This document shows positions 50,360-61,305 of a DNA stretch of 64,000 nucleotides, piece by piece. The DNA comes from Ferrimonas sediminum (lineage in GTDB: Bacteria > Pseudomonadota > Gammaproteobacteria > Enterobacterales > Shewanellaceae): NCBI RefSeq assembly GCF_900100175.1, contig NZ_FNEM01000004.1, positions 1 to 64,000 on the forward strand, given 5' to 3'. Made by a program: the position numbers and the translations under genes. The notes below the pieces were generated by a model. It searched no databases and had not been told where the DNA came from. It saw nothing but the letters and a program-made list of their open reading frames with translations. The first letter of the stretch is position 1; every line of letters begins with the position of its first letter.

Positions 50360-51925
50360 CTACTCTTTTTCACACAGGAGATTCTTTCTAACTTTGCCGG
50401 TGCACGTTCTTGGCAAACTCGGCAACAGCTCAACAAAAGAGGGCACTTTAAATTTGGCCATCTTTTCTGAGCAATAGTTAATAATGTCCTGCTCATTAAT
50501 ATCTGCATCGGGTCTCAACACCACAAAAGCTTTAATGGCCTCATCACGAATCGAGTCCTTAACGCCAATAACGGCTGCTTCAATTACCTTTGGATGATCG
50601 GTGATGATGTTTTCAATCTCCATGCAGGAGATATTTTCTCCGCCCCGCTTCACCATGTTGCAACTGCGATCGACAAAGTAGAAAAACCCTTCCTCGTCCA
50701 CATAGCCGGAATCGCCGGTTCTGAGCCAGCCATCCGGCCCTATCGCTTTGGCGGTGGCCTCCGGTGCCTGATAGTACTCCTTGAAGATGGTCCGTCCCGG
50801 TATGCCCTTGACCTGAATCTCGCCAATCTCACCGGCGGCCAACTCCTGGCCTTCCGGAGAGACAATTCGAGCTTCATAGCCAAAGCCGGTACGCCCAATG
50901 GACGGCCAGCGACGCTTGTCTCCGGGACGATCGCCGATGATGCCGACAATGGTTTCGGTCATGCCCCAGGAGGTCAGAAGACGCACATTGAATCGATCAA
51001 TAAAGGCATCTTTCTCCTGGTCGGGCATGCTCAGGTAGAACATCACCTCCCGCAGACGATGGTTTCGCTCCCAAGGCTGCTGCGGCTGCATCATCATGGT
51101 ACGCATCATCAGCGGGATGCACTCGGTCACCGTCGCCTGGTATTTGCATACCTGGCTCCAGAAGTTACGGGCACTGAATTTCTCCAGCAATACGAAGGTC
51201 GCTCCGGCGGAAAACGCCGCCATGGCTGCTGTGCACTGGCAATCGATGTGGTACACCGGCATCGCCGTCATGTAGACATCATCGCTGCGCAGAGCCGCCT
51301 GCCAGGCACTGTAATAGCCGGCAAAACGTAAGTTGTAGTGAGTGATCACCACCCCTTTGGGGCGGGAGGTGGTGCCGGAAGTAAACAGAATCTCGGCGGT
51401 GTCATCCCAACCAATCTCAGACTCGGCCACGAAACGGGTGGAGTACTGACTCAGCAACTGAGCAAAATCTCCCACCCCCTCCACGACTCCACCGTCTTTA
51501 AGATCAGTGACCAGAATCTGCTCGAGGTCGGTCTGTGCGCCGGCTCGAATCTGACTGTAGATAGGCAAAAACTCGGTGGTGGTCACCACTCGTCGAATGC
51601 CGCACTTTTCAGCCAGGTAGGCGCATTCATCCAGCAGCCAATGGGTATTAACGGGCACCATAACCGCGCCAATTTTCGCCAGTCCAAACCAGCACAGGAT
51701 GAACTCCACGCTGTTGTTCAGATGCAGGGCGACACGCTCGCCTTTCACCACTCCCAGGGCCGTAAACAGGTTGGCGGCCCGATTGATCTCGCCATTGAGT
51801 CCGGCGTAGGAGTACTGAGTGGCATTTCCGGACGCATCTTCAAAAATCAACGCCGTTTTGTCGCCATGCAATTCAGCCAGGTCGTCCCAGGTCTGACGCA
51901 AGTTATGTCCGCTAATAATGTCCAT
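50360..51925 (-). CDS. caiC: Carnitine/crotonobetaine--CoA ligase CaiC
   Basis: CaiC is an adenylate-forming ligase that activates carnitine, crotonobetaine or gamma-butyrobetaine with ATP and CoA. Motifs are [19 protein letters not shown] (P-loop), [33 protein letters not shown] and the C-terminal lysine region [12 protein letters not shown]. Length is 521 residues, against 517 in E. coli. It sits between caiB and caiD, as in E. coli. Confidence 0.96.
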   Translation of the reverse strand: MDIISGHNLRQTWDDLAELHGDKTALIFEDASGNATQYSYAGLNGEINRAANLFTALGVVKGERVALHLNNSVEFILCWFGLAKIGAVMVPVNTHWLLDECAYLAEKCGIRRVVTTTEFLPIYSQIRAGAQTDLEQILVTDLKDGGVVEGVGDFAQLLSQYSTRFVAESEIGWDDTAEILFTSGTTSRPKGVVITHYNLRFAGYYSAWQAALRSDDVYMTAMPVYHIDCQCTAAMAAFSAGATFVLLEKFSARNFWSQVCKYQATVTECIPLMMRTMMMQPQQPWERNHRLREVMFYLSMPDQEKDAFIDRFNVRLLTSWGMTETIVGIIGDRPGDKRRWPSIGRTGFGYEARIVSPEGQELAAGEIGEIQVKGIPGRTIFKEYYQAPEATAKAIGPDGWLRTGDSGYVDEEGFFYFVDRSCNMVKRGGENISCMEIENIITDHPKVIEAAVIGVKDSIRDEAIKAFVVLRPDADINEQDIINYCSEKMAKFKVPSFVELLPSLPRTCTGKVRKNLLCEKE

Positions 51926-52031
51926 TTGTTACCTTACAACATCAACCATCTGTGTGGATTTTGAAACCCTAATGACCGGAGTTCAGCTTGTCACTCTCCA
52001 CCCTCCGGACACGTGATCTGCTGACGGTGTT

Positions 52032-53264
52032 TTACGCCTCAGGAGCCTTGTCAACCTTGGCCAGACCCTTGTCTGCCAATTCTGTGATCGCTTCATCGCT
52101 GTAGCCGATGTCACGCAGAATGGCGGCGGTGTCCATGCCGTGATCCGGCATGCCGCGCCAGATCTGACCCGGGTTGTTTTTAAACTTGGGCATCACATTG
52201 GGGCCCTTGCAGCGTTTGCCGTCGATGGTGTCCCATTCGGTAATGGACTCGCGGGCAATGTACTGCGGGTTGGACTCCAGGTCTTCGGCGCTCAGCACCT
52301 TGGCACAGGCGATCTTCAGTTCAGCAAAGCGCTTGCGCACCTCGGCCACAGAGCGGGCATTGATGTAACGATCCAGCGCATCTTCAATCTCCTGACCATG
52401 GGGGCATTCGATGCGATGAATCAGCTGAGTGCCTTCCGGAACGGCTTCGGTCCCCAGCAGGTGGCCCAGGCCGATGTCCTTGAACAACTCTTCGATCTGG
52501 TTGGCCCCGACCATCTCCATCACGATGTAACCATCTTCACACTTGTACAGACCGCAGCCGGCGTAGTAAGGGTCACGGCCCTTGTACTGGCGAGGCGCCA
52601 TCTGGCCACCGTTGAAGTAATCCATCATGAAGTACTGGCCCATGCGCAACATCACCTCATACATGGCCACATCGATGCTCTCACCAACGCCGGTTTCCTT
52701 GGCCTTATGGAAGGCCGCCAGAGCAGCGGTGGTGACGGTCATGCCGGAGAAGTAATCGGCGGTATAAGGGAACGCCGACATCGGCTGGTCCACATCGCCG
52801 TTCTGCATCAGATAGCCGCTGAACGCCTGGGCAATGGTGTTGTATGCCGCCAGATTGGTGTATTCGTCGGTACCGAACTGGCCAAACCCGGACAGGTGCG
52901 CCACCACCAGCTTAGGGTTGCGTTCCCACAGCAGCTCATCGGTAATGCCGCGGCGGGCAAATGCCGGCCCTTTACTGGCTTCGATGAAGATGTCGGTGGT
53001 TTCCATCAGCTTCAGGAACGCATCGCGGCCTTCGTCTTTGAAGATGTTCAAAGACAAGGCATGCAGGTTGCGTCGTGACAGCTGAGGGTAGTTAGGCTGC
53101 ACTCGAATGGTGTCGGCGTAGGCAACGTTCTCAATCCAGATTACTTCGGCGCCCCACTCCGCCAGCATCTGGCCTGCGAATGGACCGGCAATCTCGATAC
53201 CGGAAAACACAACCCGAACCCCGGAAAGGGGACCAAATTTCGGTGTGGCTAATGTCTGTGACAT
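52032..53264 (-). CDS. caiB: L-carnitine CoA-transferase CaiB
   Basis: CaiB is a class III CoA-transferase that moves CoA from gamma-butyrobetainyl-CoA to carnitine, or between betaine thioesters. The family N-terminus [21 protein letters not shown] is present and the catalytic Asp170 lies in YTADYFSG (Asp169 in E. coli). Length is 410, against 405. It lies 77 bp after caiA. Confidence 0.96.
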   Translation of the reverse strand: MSQTLATPKFGPLSGVRVVFSGIEIAGPFAGQMLAEWGAEVIWIENVAYADTIRVQPNYPQLSRRNLHALSLNIFKDEGRDAFLKLMETTDIFIEASKGPAFARRGITDELLWERNPKLVVAHLSGFGQFGTDEYTNLAAYNTIAQAFSGYLMQNGDVDQPMSAFPYTADYFSGMTVTTAALAAFHKAKETGVGESIDVAMYEVMLRMGQYFMMDYFNGGQMAPRQYKGRDPYYAGCGLYKCEDGYIVMEMVGANQIEELFKDIGLGHLLGTEAVPEGTQLIHRIECPHGQEIEDALDRYINARSVAEVRKRFAELKIACAKVLSAEDLESNPQYIARESITEWDTIDGKRCKGPNVMPKFKNNPGQIWRGMPDHGMDTAAILRDIGYSDEAITELADKGLAKVDKAPEA

Positions 53265-53341
53265 GGTGATGTCCTTACGTAATGTGTCTCAAAATGGCAG
53301 CCAGGACGGCGCAATCGCGACGCCTGGCTGCATTGCGGGGA

Positions 53342-54478
53342 TTAGCGGTACTCTTTCAGAACCGCACGCCCCAGAGTCAGGATCTGCATCTCATCGGAAC
53401 CACCCGAGACACGATCCACTCGCAGATCACGCCAGAAGCGGCTGATGCGATGCTCACCAGCGATGGCGTAGCCACCCAGTACCTGCATGGCGGAATCCAC
53501 GACTTCAAAGGCTGCATTGGCGCAGTAGAACTTGCACATCGCCGCATCACCGGAGGTCATCATGCCGTTGTCGGCTTTCCAGGCCACGTGATAGATCATG
53601 TTCTTCATGTTGCTCAGCTTGATGGCCATGTGAGCAAACTTTTCCTGAATCAGCTGGGTACGACCAATGGCCTCGCCAAACTGAACACGCTGGTTGGCGT
53701 ATTTAGCCGCATCCTCAAAGGCGCAGTAAGCGGTACCGTAGTTGGTGCAAGCCACCAGGAAGCGCTCCATGTCGAACTCTTCTTTTACCCGCTGGAAGCC
53801 GTTGCCTTCACGACCGAAGAAGTCCTTCTCCTCCAACTCGACATCGATGAACTGCACTTCGCAGCAGCTGTCCATCTTCAGGCCCAGCTTAGGCAGCTTG
53901 CTCAGCTTGATACCCGGCTTGGTCATGTCGATAAAGAACTCGGAGAACACCGGCGTTTCAGACGCGGCATCGCGAGCCATAACCACCAGATAAGGGGTAC
54001 CGGCGGCACTGGTGATAAAGCACTTGCTGCCGTTCAGGTAGATCTTGCCGTCTTTACGCAGGTAGTTGGTGGTCAGGCTGCCCACATCGGATCCGGCGCC
54101 AGGTTCGGTAATGGCCGAGTTCCACATCTGCTTACCGGTACCGCGCAGTGCCATGATCTTGTCGATCTGCTCGTCGGTGCCTTCGCGCAGCACGGTGGTG
54201 AAGCCCGCCAGTTGATACAGCACGTAGGTCGGAGCACCCAAACGGCCCAGCTCTTCCCAGATCACCGCCAGGGTGGTCAGGCCGGCGTCAAAGCCATCAT
54301 GCTCTTCTGGCAGCAACAGGCTATCGATGCCCATCTCAGCCAGTTCCTTAACGAAACGCTCAGGGTAGGTGCTGGTCTCATCGCACTCGGCAAAGTACGC
54401 TTCCCAGTTTTCACGCTCCATCAGGTCACGAACGCCTTTAACAAACAGTTCCTGTTCGTCGGTTAATCTGTAATCCAT
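53342..54478 (-). CDS. caiA: Crotonobetainyl-CoA reductase CaiA
   Basis: CaiA is an acyl-CoA-dehydrogenase-fold flavoprotein that reduces crotonobetainyl-CoA to gamma-butyrobetainyl-CoA, with electrons arriving through FixAB and FixCX. Motifs are [32 protein letters not shown], the quinone-loop region [21 protein letters not shown] and the ending [23 protein letters not shown]. The ATG at 54478 ([12 protein letters not shown]) has AAGG upstream and matches the E. coli start; an in-frame TTG two codons earlier is unlikely. Length is 378, against 380. Confidence 0.96.
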   Translation of the reverse strand: MDYRLTDEQELFVKGVRDLMERENWEAYFAECDETSTYPERFVKELAEMGIDSLLLPEEHDGFDAGLTTLAVIWEELGRLGAPTYVLYQLAGFTTVLREGTDEQIDKIMALRGTGKQMWNSAITEPGAGSDVGSLTTNYLRKDGKIYLNGSKCFITSAAGTPYLVVMARDAASETPVFSEFFIDMTKPGIKLSKLPKLGLKMDSCCEVQFIDVELEEKDFFGREGNGFQRVKEEFDMERFLVACTNYGTAYCAFEDAAKYANQRVQFGEAIGRTQLIQEKFAHMAIKLSNMKNMIYHVAWKADNGMMTSGDAAMCKFYCANAAFEVVDSAMQVLGGYAIAGEHRISRFWRDLRVDRVSGGSDEMQILTLGRAVLKEYR

Positions 54479-54536
54479 AATCAATACCTTCTAGTTACTT
54501 CTCTATTCGCGACGTAGGTCGTCACCCAAATGGAAT

Positions 54537-56072
54537 TTAGTTCGACCACTTGTTCTTCTTGGCGTCCTTGAGGAAGGACATAATCACCAGAATGTTAACA
54601 ATCACCAGCGGTGCGCCCCCGGCGATAATCGCAGTCTGCAGCGGCTTCAGGCCACCCAGAGACAGCAGCACGATACCGATAACGCCCACCAGAACGGACC
54701 AACCCACACGAATCCACACCGGTGGTTCGTTGTCTGCATCCACACCCTTACAGGTGGACATGGCCAGGGTGTAAGAACAGGCGTTGATCAGGGTCACGGT
54801 CGCCAGGAAACACAGGATGAAGAAGCCCCACATGGTGATGGTGCTCATGGGCAGGGCGGCCCAGGTTTCGATGATGGCACGCGGTGCACCATGCTCCTGG
54901 ATAAGCTGTCCCATATTGATGAGGTTGTTGTGCATCAGGTTGACGGTGTTGCTGCCCAGAATGGTCCACAGGAACCAGGTAGAAGCAGTCAGGCCACCCA
55001 CCATGGTCAGACACAGCTGGCGCACGGTACGGCCACGGGAGATCTTGGCCAGGAAGATGCACATCTGGATGCCATACACCACCCACCAGGCCCAGTAGAA
55101 TACGGTCCAGTCTTGTGGCCAGCTGCCTTCACTGATGGAGCTGGTGTAGAACAGCATGCGTGGCAGGTAAGCAAGCATCACCCCAACGGACTCGGTGAAG
55201 TAGTTTACGGTGAAGCTGGTGGCGCCGATGAGCAGTACCCACACCAGCATGATGATGCTCAGGTAGCTGCGCAGGTCACTGGCAACCTTGATGCCCTTGG
55301 TCAGACCGAACGCCACACAAACGGCGTTAAAGATGATCCACACGGAGATAACGAAGGTATCGACTTCAATGGTACGAGGAATGCCAAACAGCCATTGGAT
55401 ACACTCGGTCACCAGAGGCGTCGCCAGCCCCAGGCTGGTGCCCATGGCCAGAATCAACGCAACCACATAGACGTTGTCGATGATGGAACCCAGAATGCCC
55501 TTGTGATGCTTGCCCAGAACCGGCTCCAGGGTGCCACTGGGGCGAACCACATCCATCTTCTTCACGAACAGGAAGTAACCCAGGGCAACGGTAAAGAAGC
55601 CATATCCCATCCAAGGCAGAGGACCCCAGTGGAACAAGCTGTAGGCCACACCCAGTTCTTTGGCCTGAACCGACATGGATTCCAGCTCAAAAGGAGGGTA
55701 GGTCAGGTAGTAGTAAGCTTCCAGAGAGCCCCAGTACAGTACCGCCGCAGAGGTACAGGAGGCAAACATCAGGAAGATCCAGCTGCCGGTACTGAATTCC
55801 GGCTTTTCCTGACCGAGGCGGTTATTGGCGTAGGGACCCCACACCAGCCAGGCCCAACCGATGGCCAGGGCGATCATATACCACTCAAACGCCCACCCCC
55901 AGGAGTGAGTCAGATAGTGGAACACGGAACTGATGGCTTGGTTAGCCGCATCGAGATCCCGCACAGTAAAATAGGAGAGCAAAATCACAATCAGCAGAGA
56001 TGGGAAGAATATGGTTGGTTCAATTCCCACCTTTTTCGGCTGTGTGCCCTTTACAGCTTGTACACTGTCCAT
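54537..56072 (-). CDS. caiT: L-carnitine/gamma-butyrobetaine antiporter CaiT
   Basis: CaiT is a BCCT-family 12-helix inner-membrane exchanger that imports carnitine while exporting gamma-butyrobetaine, independent of Na+ or H+. The aromatic box helix is visible as [24 protein letters not shown]-type sequence (about residues 316-340), followed by SRGRTVRQL. The substrate helix TM3-TM4 region has [12 protein letters not shown]. The ATG at 56072 has GGAG 8 nt upstream, giving 511 residues (E. coli 504); 15 earlier codons are open but lack a site. It follows the porin gene by 222 bp. Confidence 0.96.
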   Translation of the reverse strand: MDSVQAVKGTQPKKVGIEPTIFFPSLLIVILLSYFTVRDLDAANQAISSVFHYLTHSWGWAFEWYMIALAIGWAWLVWGPYANNRLGQEKPEFSTGSWIFLMFASCTSAAVLYWGSLEAYYYLTYPPFELESMSVQAKELGVAYSLFHWGPLPWMGYGFFTVALGYFLFVKKMDVVRPSGTLEPVLGKHHKGILGSIIDNVYVVALILAMGTSLGLATPLVTECIQWLFGIPRTIEVDTFVISVWIIFNAVCVAFGLTKGIKVASDLRSYLSIIMLVWVLLIGATSFTVNYFTESVGVMLAYLPRMLFYTSSISEGSWPQDWTVFYWAWWVVYGIQMCIFLAKISRGRTVRQLCLTMVGGLTASTWFLWTILGSNTVNLMHNNLINMGQLIQEHGAPRAIIETWAALPMSTITMWGFFILCFLATVTLINACSYTLAMSTCKGVDADNEPPVWIRVGWSVLVGVIGIVLLSLGGLKPLQTAIIAGGAPLVIVNILVIMSFLKDAKKNKWSN

Positions 56073-56168
56073 CCTAAAATCTCCATTCCAATTGCCTCTT
56101 ATATTCTGAGGCAACAAGTTTGATTTATTTTATTTGATTGACCTTTTCACCAGGCAAAAAGGTCTCCG

Positions 56169-56198
56169 TGACAATATCGATATTGATATTGACAATAT
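56169..56198. promoter_or_regulatory. Cluster of ATATTG/CAATAT half-sites upstream of caiT
   Basis: Four 6-bp half-sites lie in 27 bp: CAATAT (56172-56177), ATATTG (56180-56185), ATATTG (56186-56191) and CAATAT (56193-56198). The first two make a perfect 14-bp palindrome. The last two make a second palindrome with a 1-bp centre. The 9-bp unit TGACAATAT also recurs at exactly 21-bp spacing (56169 and 56190). It lies about 100 bp before the caiT ATG and would suit a dimeric regulator. Confidence 0.6.
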
Positions 56199-56294
56199 TA
56201 CTTAAATTTATAATTTAGCTAACAGAGAGTTCTAAATTAAAACTATCTAAACAATAACTATCTAAAAAGTAAAATTTGTACTGGATCTCACTTA

Positions 56295-57389
56295 TCAGAA
56301 ATAATACTGAAGATTTATATTAAAGCGACCATTCCAATCATCGCTGCTCTGCTCCAGGCCCAGACTATTGCCGCCCAGCCACAGAGTGTTCTTCGCGTTG
56401 TAATAGTCTACATAAACAAAGAAGCTCTTATAGGAAACTGAGAAACCGGTAGAGTTCAGGATTGAGTCATCGAAGCCAGCTTGATCCGGCTGCAATACAC
56501 TGTAGTCGTTATAAACGGTGATTGTGCCCCAGCTCATTGGGAACTTCTTGGCGATATTCGCAGTCAGGATTTTGCCTTCGCTGGCTACTTCATAGAAGCC
56601 AGTCACAGCACCGATGCCAATTTTATTGGTGTCGACACTGCCGTCATCATATTGATCGAAGCTGTAGTCCAGATACTGCAGTTGCAGACCCCAGTCACCG
56701 TAGCTGAAATCACCGTGTGCGGCCCAGGTCAGGGTGTCGCCGGACTCATTCTCAACACTGTTGTACAGTTGACCGTACTCCAGCGATGCGCCCAACAGCA
56801 ACTCATAGCCTTCACCGCTGAGACGGTAAGACTGACGCAGGTCGAAAGTATTGCGCTCTTCGTTGTTGTAGGTGTTATCACCAATGGTGCCCGACCCTAC
56901 AGTACCGGCGTAGTTCCGATAGTCACTGCCACCGTAAGTTGCGCCCTGGTGGAAAGAAAACTCGGTTTCCCACGGCCCTTTTACGTAGCTCAGGTTGGCA
57001 CCCACACCCCAGTCATCCTCAAAGCCGAGGTAGTAGTTCAAGCTGTACCACCAGTTATGAGATGCGAAGTTCTTGTTGCCGAACGCCTTATCAACCACAC
57101 CCAGTTTGAAGGTCAGGTCTTCACTGGCGTTCCAGTAGGCGTAGGCGTACTTCAGGTAGTCGTAGGAGTCGGTAAAGCGATACTCGGCTGTCACCCCGTA
57201 ATCATCGAAGTTTTCGGAAAGTTTGATAGCAAACATATTGAAGTCAAAGTCACCGGATGTGGCTTTTGACGTCTCGCTATAATCCTTCCAATTGTAATTA
57301 ACTCGAACATTACCCGCTACCTCAACTGCTGAAACTGATTGACTAACCAGTAATAAAGCAATGGGCAAAGACATTATTTTCTTATTCAT
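56295..57389 (-). CDS. Outer-membrane porin-like beta-barrel of the carnitine cluster
   Basis: The 364-residue precursor has a signal peptide (MNKKIMSLPIALLLVSQSVSA). The barrel shows alternating strands rich in Tyr/Trp/Asp, for example FGVTAEYRFTDSYDY-like strands and DWGLQLQYLDYSFD, and ends in Phe (NINLQYYF), the usual outer-membrane insertion signal. The start has a very strong GGAGGTGA site. It resembles porins of the DcaP/trimeric type in style, but I cannot name a family. It lies first in the minus-strand cai transcript, so uptake of carnitine or related betaines is the likely job. E. coli cai operons lack it. Confidence 0.72.
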   Translation of the reverse strand: MNKKIMSLPIALLLVSQSVSAVEVAGNVRVNYNWKDYSETSKATSGDFDFNMFAIKLSENFDDYGVTAEYRFTDSYDYLKYAYAYWNASEDLTFKLGVVDKAFGNKNFASHNWWYSLNYYLGFEDDWGVGANLSYVKGPWETEFSFHQGATYGGSDYRNYAGTVGSGTIGDNTYNNEERNTFDLRQSYRLSGEGYELLLGASLEYGQLYNSVENESGDTLTWAAHGDFSYGDWGLQLQYLDYSFDQYDDGSVDTNKIGIGAVTGFYEVASEGKILTANIAKKFPMSWGTITVYNDYSVLQPDQAGFDDSILNSTGFSVSYKSFFVYVDYYNAKNTLWLGGNSLGLEQSSDDWNGRFNINLQYYF

Positions 57390-57921
57390 CCAAATCACCT
57401 CCATTTTAGGTTGGTTGCATTATGCATATCGGATTTCAGGAAAAAACAGCCCCAGGTCACACTTCCCCTTTAGCGAGTAAGGTCAATACGGGCAATTTTT
57501 GAAGCAAATCACACTTTGATGGCCGATATTTATTTTTAGAGCAAAAAACACTCACCACAAAATGACCTGAACGGTATTTTTTGTGACACAGATAACATTT
57601 GCACCGTTCGAACGGCGGTTTCGATTGCTCTCAAATCGGGTACGGCGTTATTAATTAAAAACAGGAAACGGCAGCACACAAAAATGCTGAAAACGAATAT
57701 TTTTACTCCAATCAAAAATGGCAGTAAGTTTTCTTTTCACCGCTTTTTAAGTTTGCTTGTTTATACAGTGAGGCTCACGAACAACATTCGAGACATGGCG
57801 CATTTACCACCGCTGTCCTCGCTATGAATTTCGGGTCACACACCTAAGGAAATAACGCCAGGCGTTCACTGAATTGAACCCGGCTAGCCTCAAACATTGC
57901 GAGAATCACACTGGAGAGACA
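57390..57921. promoter_or_regulatory. Divergent control region between the porin/cai and fix genes
   Basis: This 532-bp gene-free stretch separates the two operons. Sites resembling CRP are TTTGA-N6-TCACA (57498-57513) and TGTGA-N6-TAACA (57582-57597), each one base off in one half. A weaker FNR-like sequence TCGAT-N4-CTCAA is at 57621-57634. TCACA half-sites also occur near 57457 and 57836. The E. coli cai/fix intergenic region is controlled by CRP and FNR, so the same logic is likely. No caiF-like gene is in the window. Confidence 0.55.
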
Positions 57922-58695
57922 ATGAAAATTATTGCGTGTTACAAGCTGGTTCCTGAAGAGCAGGACATCGCCGTAACCTCCGACGGCGCCATCGATACCA
58001 GCAAAGCCTCCCTGAAAATCAGCCAATTTGATCTCAGCGCGGTAGAAGCAGCGGTACAACTGAAAGCCGCAGCCGGTGAAGGACACATCACCGCCCTGAG
58101 CATGGGTGGCAAAGCCCTGGAGAACCCAAAGGCGCGTAAGGACATTCTGTCCCGTGGCCCGGATGCCCTGACCATTGTGGTCGACGACAGCCTGCAACAA
58201 TCACTGCCCCATCAGACCGCGCACGTATTGGCGGCTGCCGCAGCCAAGTCAGAGTTTGATCTGATTCTTTGCGGTGACGGCTCTGGCGACCTGTATGCCC
58301 AACAAGTGGGCTTGCTGCTGGGCGAAAAATTGGGCCTGCCCACCATCAACGGTGTTAGCAAGATTCTTTCCAGCGACGCCGGCATCCTGCGGGTCGAGCG
58401 AGAGCTGGATGACGAAGTCGAGGTACTGGAGATTGCACTGCCCGCCGTAGTCTCGGTCTCCGCCGACATTAACGAGCCTCAAATTCCGTCCATGAAGGCG
58501 ATTCTTGGGGCGGCCAAAAAGCCCACCACCACTCTGAGCCTGGCGGATCTGGCTCTGGAGAGCCAGCCGGCAGTGGCTGAACTGGTCTCCATCAAGGCGC
58601 CGGAACAACAACAGCGTCAGCGCCACATCATTGAAGGCGACGGCGACGATCAAATCGCCGAATTCACCGAGCTACTGCGTAAAGCCGCCAACTAA
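57922..58695 (+). CDS. fixA: Electron transfer flavoprotein beta-type subunit FixA
   Basis: FixA pairs with FixB to carry electrons to CaiA. The 257-residue protein begins [16 protein letters not shown] and has the ETF-beta core [26 protein letters not shown] and [11 protein letters not shown]...[12 protein letters not shown]. The ATG at 57922 has GGAGAG upstream; 16 earlier open codons are not family-like. Length is close to E. coli (256). It is first in fixABCX. Confidence 0.95.
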   Translation: MKIIACYKLVPEEQDIAVTSDGAIDTSKASLKISQFDLSAVEAAVQLKAAAGEGHITALSMGGKALENPKARKDILSRGPDALTIVVDDSLQQSLPHQTAHVLAAAAAKSEFDLILCGDGSGDLYAQQVGLLLGEKLGLPTINGVSKILSSDAGILRVERELDDEVEVLEIALPAVVSVSADINEPQIPSMKAILGAAKKPTTTLSLADLALESQPAVAELVSIKAPEQQQRQRHIIEGDGDDQIAEFTELLRKAAN

Positions 58696-58711
58696 TTGAG
58701 AGGAATTAAGA

Positions 58712-59653
58712 ATGAGCAAACTGCCAAATGTATGGGTCTTCAGCGACGTGGACTCACGCCTGCCGGAAGTGATCACTGGCGGCTTACAACTGGGTGACAA
58801 GGTCAGTGCCCTGGTGCTGGGCACCGATGCCGATGTCGCCATGGCTCACAGCCTGGGCGCCCACCAGGTGTTCCATCTGGGAGAGAAGCCCGACACCCGC
58901 ATCGTCGAAGACTACGTAGACACCATGATCCACGCAGCCGACGCCCATGGCCGCCCAGAACTGATCCTGATCGGCGCAACCCGCCGTGGTAAGGCCATCG
59001 CTGCCAAACTGGGCGCACGCCTGCAGGCCGGTGTGTTTAACGACGCCAGCGAACTGGAGATTGCCGACGCAAAGGTCAAGGCCAAGCACATGGTTTATGG
59101 CGGCCTGGCACTGGGCGAAGAAACCCTGTGTTCACAGACTGCCATCGTCACCCTGGCAAACGGCGTCTTTGAACCTGCCGCGGCCACCGGCGCCACTGGC
59201 GAGACCGTCTCTCTGGACTTTGTCGCCCCGAAACACAGCATCACCTGCGTCGAGCGCCGCCAAAAAGCGGGACAAGGCGTGGATCTGGGCAAAGCCAAGC
59301 GGGTCATCGGCATCGGCAGTGGCATCGTCTCTCAGGACAACCTGAAAAAAGCGCAAGAACTGGCTTCCCTGTTGGGCGCTGAAATGGGCTGCAGCCGTCC
59401 CATCGCCGAAACTGAAAAATGGATGGAGCGCGAACGCTACATCGGCGTCTCCGGCATCATGCTTAAGCCAGAACTGTACTTTGCCGTGGGCATCTCTGGT
59501 CAGATTCAGCACATGGTGGGCGTCAACAGTGCCCAGACCATTGTGGCCATCAACAAAGACAAGAATGCACCGATTTTCCAGTACGCCGATTACGGCCTGG
59601 TAGGCGACGCCGGCAAGGTGATCCCCGCATTGATCGAGTCTCTTAACGCGTAA
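58712..59653 (+). CDS. fixB: Electron transfer flavoprotein alpha-type subunit FixB
   Basis: FixB holds the FAD of the ETF pair. The N-terminal domain is KLPNVWVFSDVDSRLPEVI, and the C-terminal FAD-binding domain has VIGIGSGIVSQDNL, LGAEMGCSRPIAETEKWMERERYIGVSG, YFAVGISGQIQHMVGV and the AINKDKNAPIFQYADYGLVGD signature. Length is 313, equal to E. coli. It lies 16 nt after fixA. Confidence 0.96.
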   Translation: MSKLPNVWVFSDVDSRLPEVITGGLQLGDKVSALVLGTDADVAMAHSLGAHQVFHLGEKPDTRIVEDYVDTMIHAADAHGRPELILIGATRRGKAIAAKLGARLQAGVFNDASELEIADAKVKAKHMVYGGLALGEETLCSQTAIVTLANGVFEPAAATGATGETVSLDFVAPKHSITCVERRQKAGQGVDLGKAKRVIGIGSGIVSQDNLKKAQELASLLGAEMGCSRPIAETEKWMERERYIGVSGIMLKPELYFAVGISGQIQHMVGVNSAQTIVAINKDKNAPIFQYADYGLVGDAGKVIPALIESLNA

Positions 59654-59725
59654 AAATTGTTCATTGTCAACATTTTGGCCCAAGGATGGGCCACGGACGA
59701 CTCAACCTGAAAGAGTAACACTATT

Positions 59726-61015
59726 ATGTCTGAAGAAGCCTTTGACACCATCATCGTCGGAGCGGGGGTAGCCGGTTGCATCGCCGCCTACGTTCTGGCC
59801 AAGGGTGGAGCCGACGTCCTGGTCATCGAGCGGGGCAACTACGCCGGCTCAAAAAACATGACCGGCGGCCGCCTTTATGGCCACAGCCTGGAGCGGGTCA
59901 TTCCTGGCTTTGCCAGCGAAGCGCCCATCGAACGTAAGGTCACCAAGGAGAAAGTCACCTTCCTGACCGACGACAGCGCCGTCACCCTGGACTACCACAA
60001 TGGCCGCGATCAAAACGCACTGCAGGAATCCTACACCGTCCTGCGAGGCGAGTTTGACCAGTGGCTGATGGCCAAAGCCGAAGAGGCCGGAGCTCAATTC
60101 ATCAGCGGCATTCGCGTCGATAAGATTCTGACCGAGAATGGCAAGGTGCTGGGCGTGGAAGCCGATGGCGACGAACTCACCGCCAAAGCCGTCATTCTGG
60201 CCGAAGGGGTCAACCCGGTGCTGGGCGAGCAACTCGGTATGGTCTCCAAGGTGAAAGCCAGCGCCATGGCCGTCGGCGCCAAAGAGCTGATTGAACTGAG
60301 CGAAGCTCAGATTCAGGATCGCTTCAATGTCAGTGGTGACGAAGGCGCCGCCTGGCTGTTTGCCGGTTCGCCCTCCAATGGCCTGATGGGCGGCGGATTC
60401 CTGTACACCAACAAAACTACCGTCTCTCTCGGTGTGGTGTGCGGTCTCCATGACATCGGTGCCTCCAGCAAAACCGTGCCACAGATGCTGGAAGATTTCA
60501 AAAACCACCCGGCAGTAAAACCGCTGATCGAAGGCGGCAAGATGATCGAATACTCCGGTCACGTGGTTCCCGAAGCCGGCCTGCAGATGGTGCCGAAGCT
60601 GGTGGATGACGGCGTATTGATTGTGGGTGACGCTGCCGGTTTCTGTCTCAACGTTGGCTACACCGTACGTGGCATGGACTTGGCCATCGCTTCCGGGGAA
60701 GCGGCCGCTCAAGCCATTTTGACCGCTCGCGAAAACAGCGATTTCTCTGCAACTGGCCTGAGCAGTTACCAGACGTTACTGGAAGACAGCTTTGTCATGA
60801 AAGATCTGAAGCTGTATCAGAAGCTGCCCGCCTTTATGGAAAACCCACGCATCTTTAACCAGTACCCCAAGATGGTCGCCGACATCATGCAGGAGATGTT
60901 CACCGTCGACGGCAGCGACACGCCGCCGATTCGGAAGATGCTGATGAAGCACTGCAAAGAGGTGGGTTACCTCAATTTGATTAAAGACGGATTCAAAGGA
61001 GTCACGGCACTATGA
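59726..61015 (+). CDS. fixC: FixC flavoprotein (ETF:quinone oxidoreductase-like)
   Basis: FixC is an FAD-dependent dehydrogenase related to ETF-ubiquinone oxidoreductase that works with FixX. The N-terminal dinucleotide fold is DTIIVGAGVAGCIAAYVLAKGG followed by ERGNYAGSKN, and the second FAD motif is VLIVGDAAGFCLNVGYTVRGMDLAIASGEAAA. Length is 429, against 428 in E. coli. Its stop overlaps the fixX start by ATGA. Confidence 0.96.
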   Translation: MSEEAFDTIIVGAGVAGCIAAYVLAKGGADVLVIERGNYAGSKNMTGGRLYGHSLERVIPGFASEAPIERKVTKEKVTFLTDDSAVTLDYHNGRDQNALQESYTVLRGEFDQWLMAKAEEAGAQFISGIRVDKILTENGKVLGVEADGDELTAKAVILAEGVNPVLGEQLGMVSKVKASAMAVGAKELIELSEAQIQDRFNVSGDEGAAWLFAGSPSNGLMGGGFLYTNKTTVSLGVVCGLHDIGASSKTVPQMLEDFKNHPAVKPLIEGGKMIEYSGHVVPEAGLQMVPKLVDDGVLIVGDAAGFCLNVGYTVRGMDLAIASGEAAAQAILTARENSDFSATGLSSYQTLLEDSFVMKDLKLYQKLPAFMENPRIFNQYPKMVADIMQEMFTVDGSDTPPIRKMLMKHCKEVGYLNLIKDGFKGVTAL

Positions 61016-61299
61016 GCAGTTCAGTGAACGTCGACGTCAAGCTGGGTGTGAACAAGTTCTATGTGGATGAAGGGCACCCACACATTGTCCTGAAAGACAA
61101 CCCCGACATGAACGAATTCAAGAAACTGGTGAACGCCTGTCCGGCAGGCCTGTACAAACTGGCCGACGACGGCACCCCCCGCTTCGACGCTGCCGGCTGT
61201 CTGGAGTGTGGTACCTGTAAGTTCCTGTGTGGTGACACCATTTTGGAAAAATGGGAATACCCGCGCGGCACATTCGGCATCGAGTACCGCTACGGCTAA
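61012..61299 (+). CDS. fixX: Ferredoxin-like protein FixX
   Basis: FixX is a small iron-sulfur partner of FixC. The 95-residue protein has an isolated Cys in VNACPAGLYKL and the cluster AAGCLECGTCKFLCGD, then the ETF-QO-like ending WEYPRGTFGIEYRYG. Length equals E. coli FixX. It is coupled to fixC by a 4-bp overlap and followed by a terminator. Confidence 0.96.
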   Translation: MSSSVNVDVKLGVNKFYVDEGHPHIVLKDNPDMNEFKKLVNACPAGLYKLADDGTPRFDAAGCLECGTCKFLCGDTILEKWEYPRGTFGIEYRYG

Positions 61300-61305
61300 C
61301 GACAC

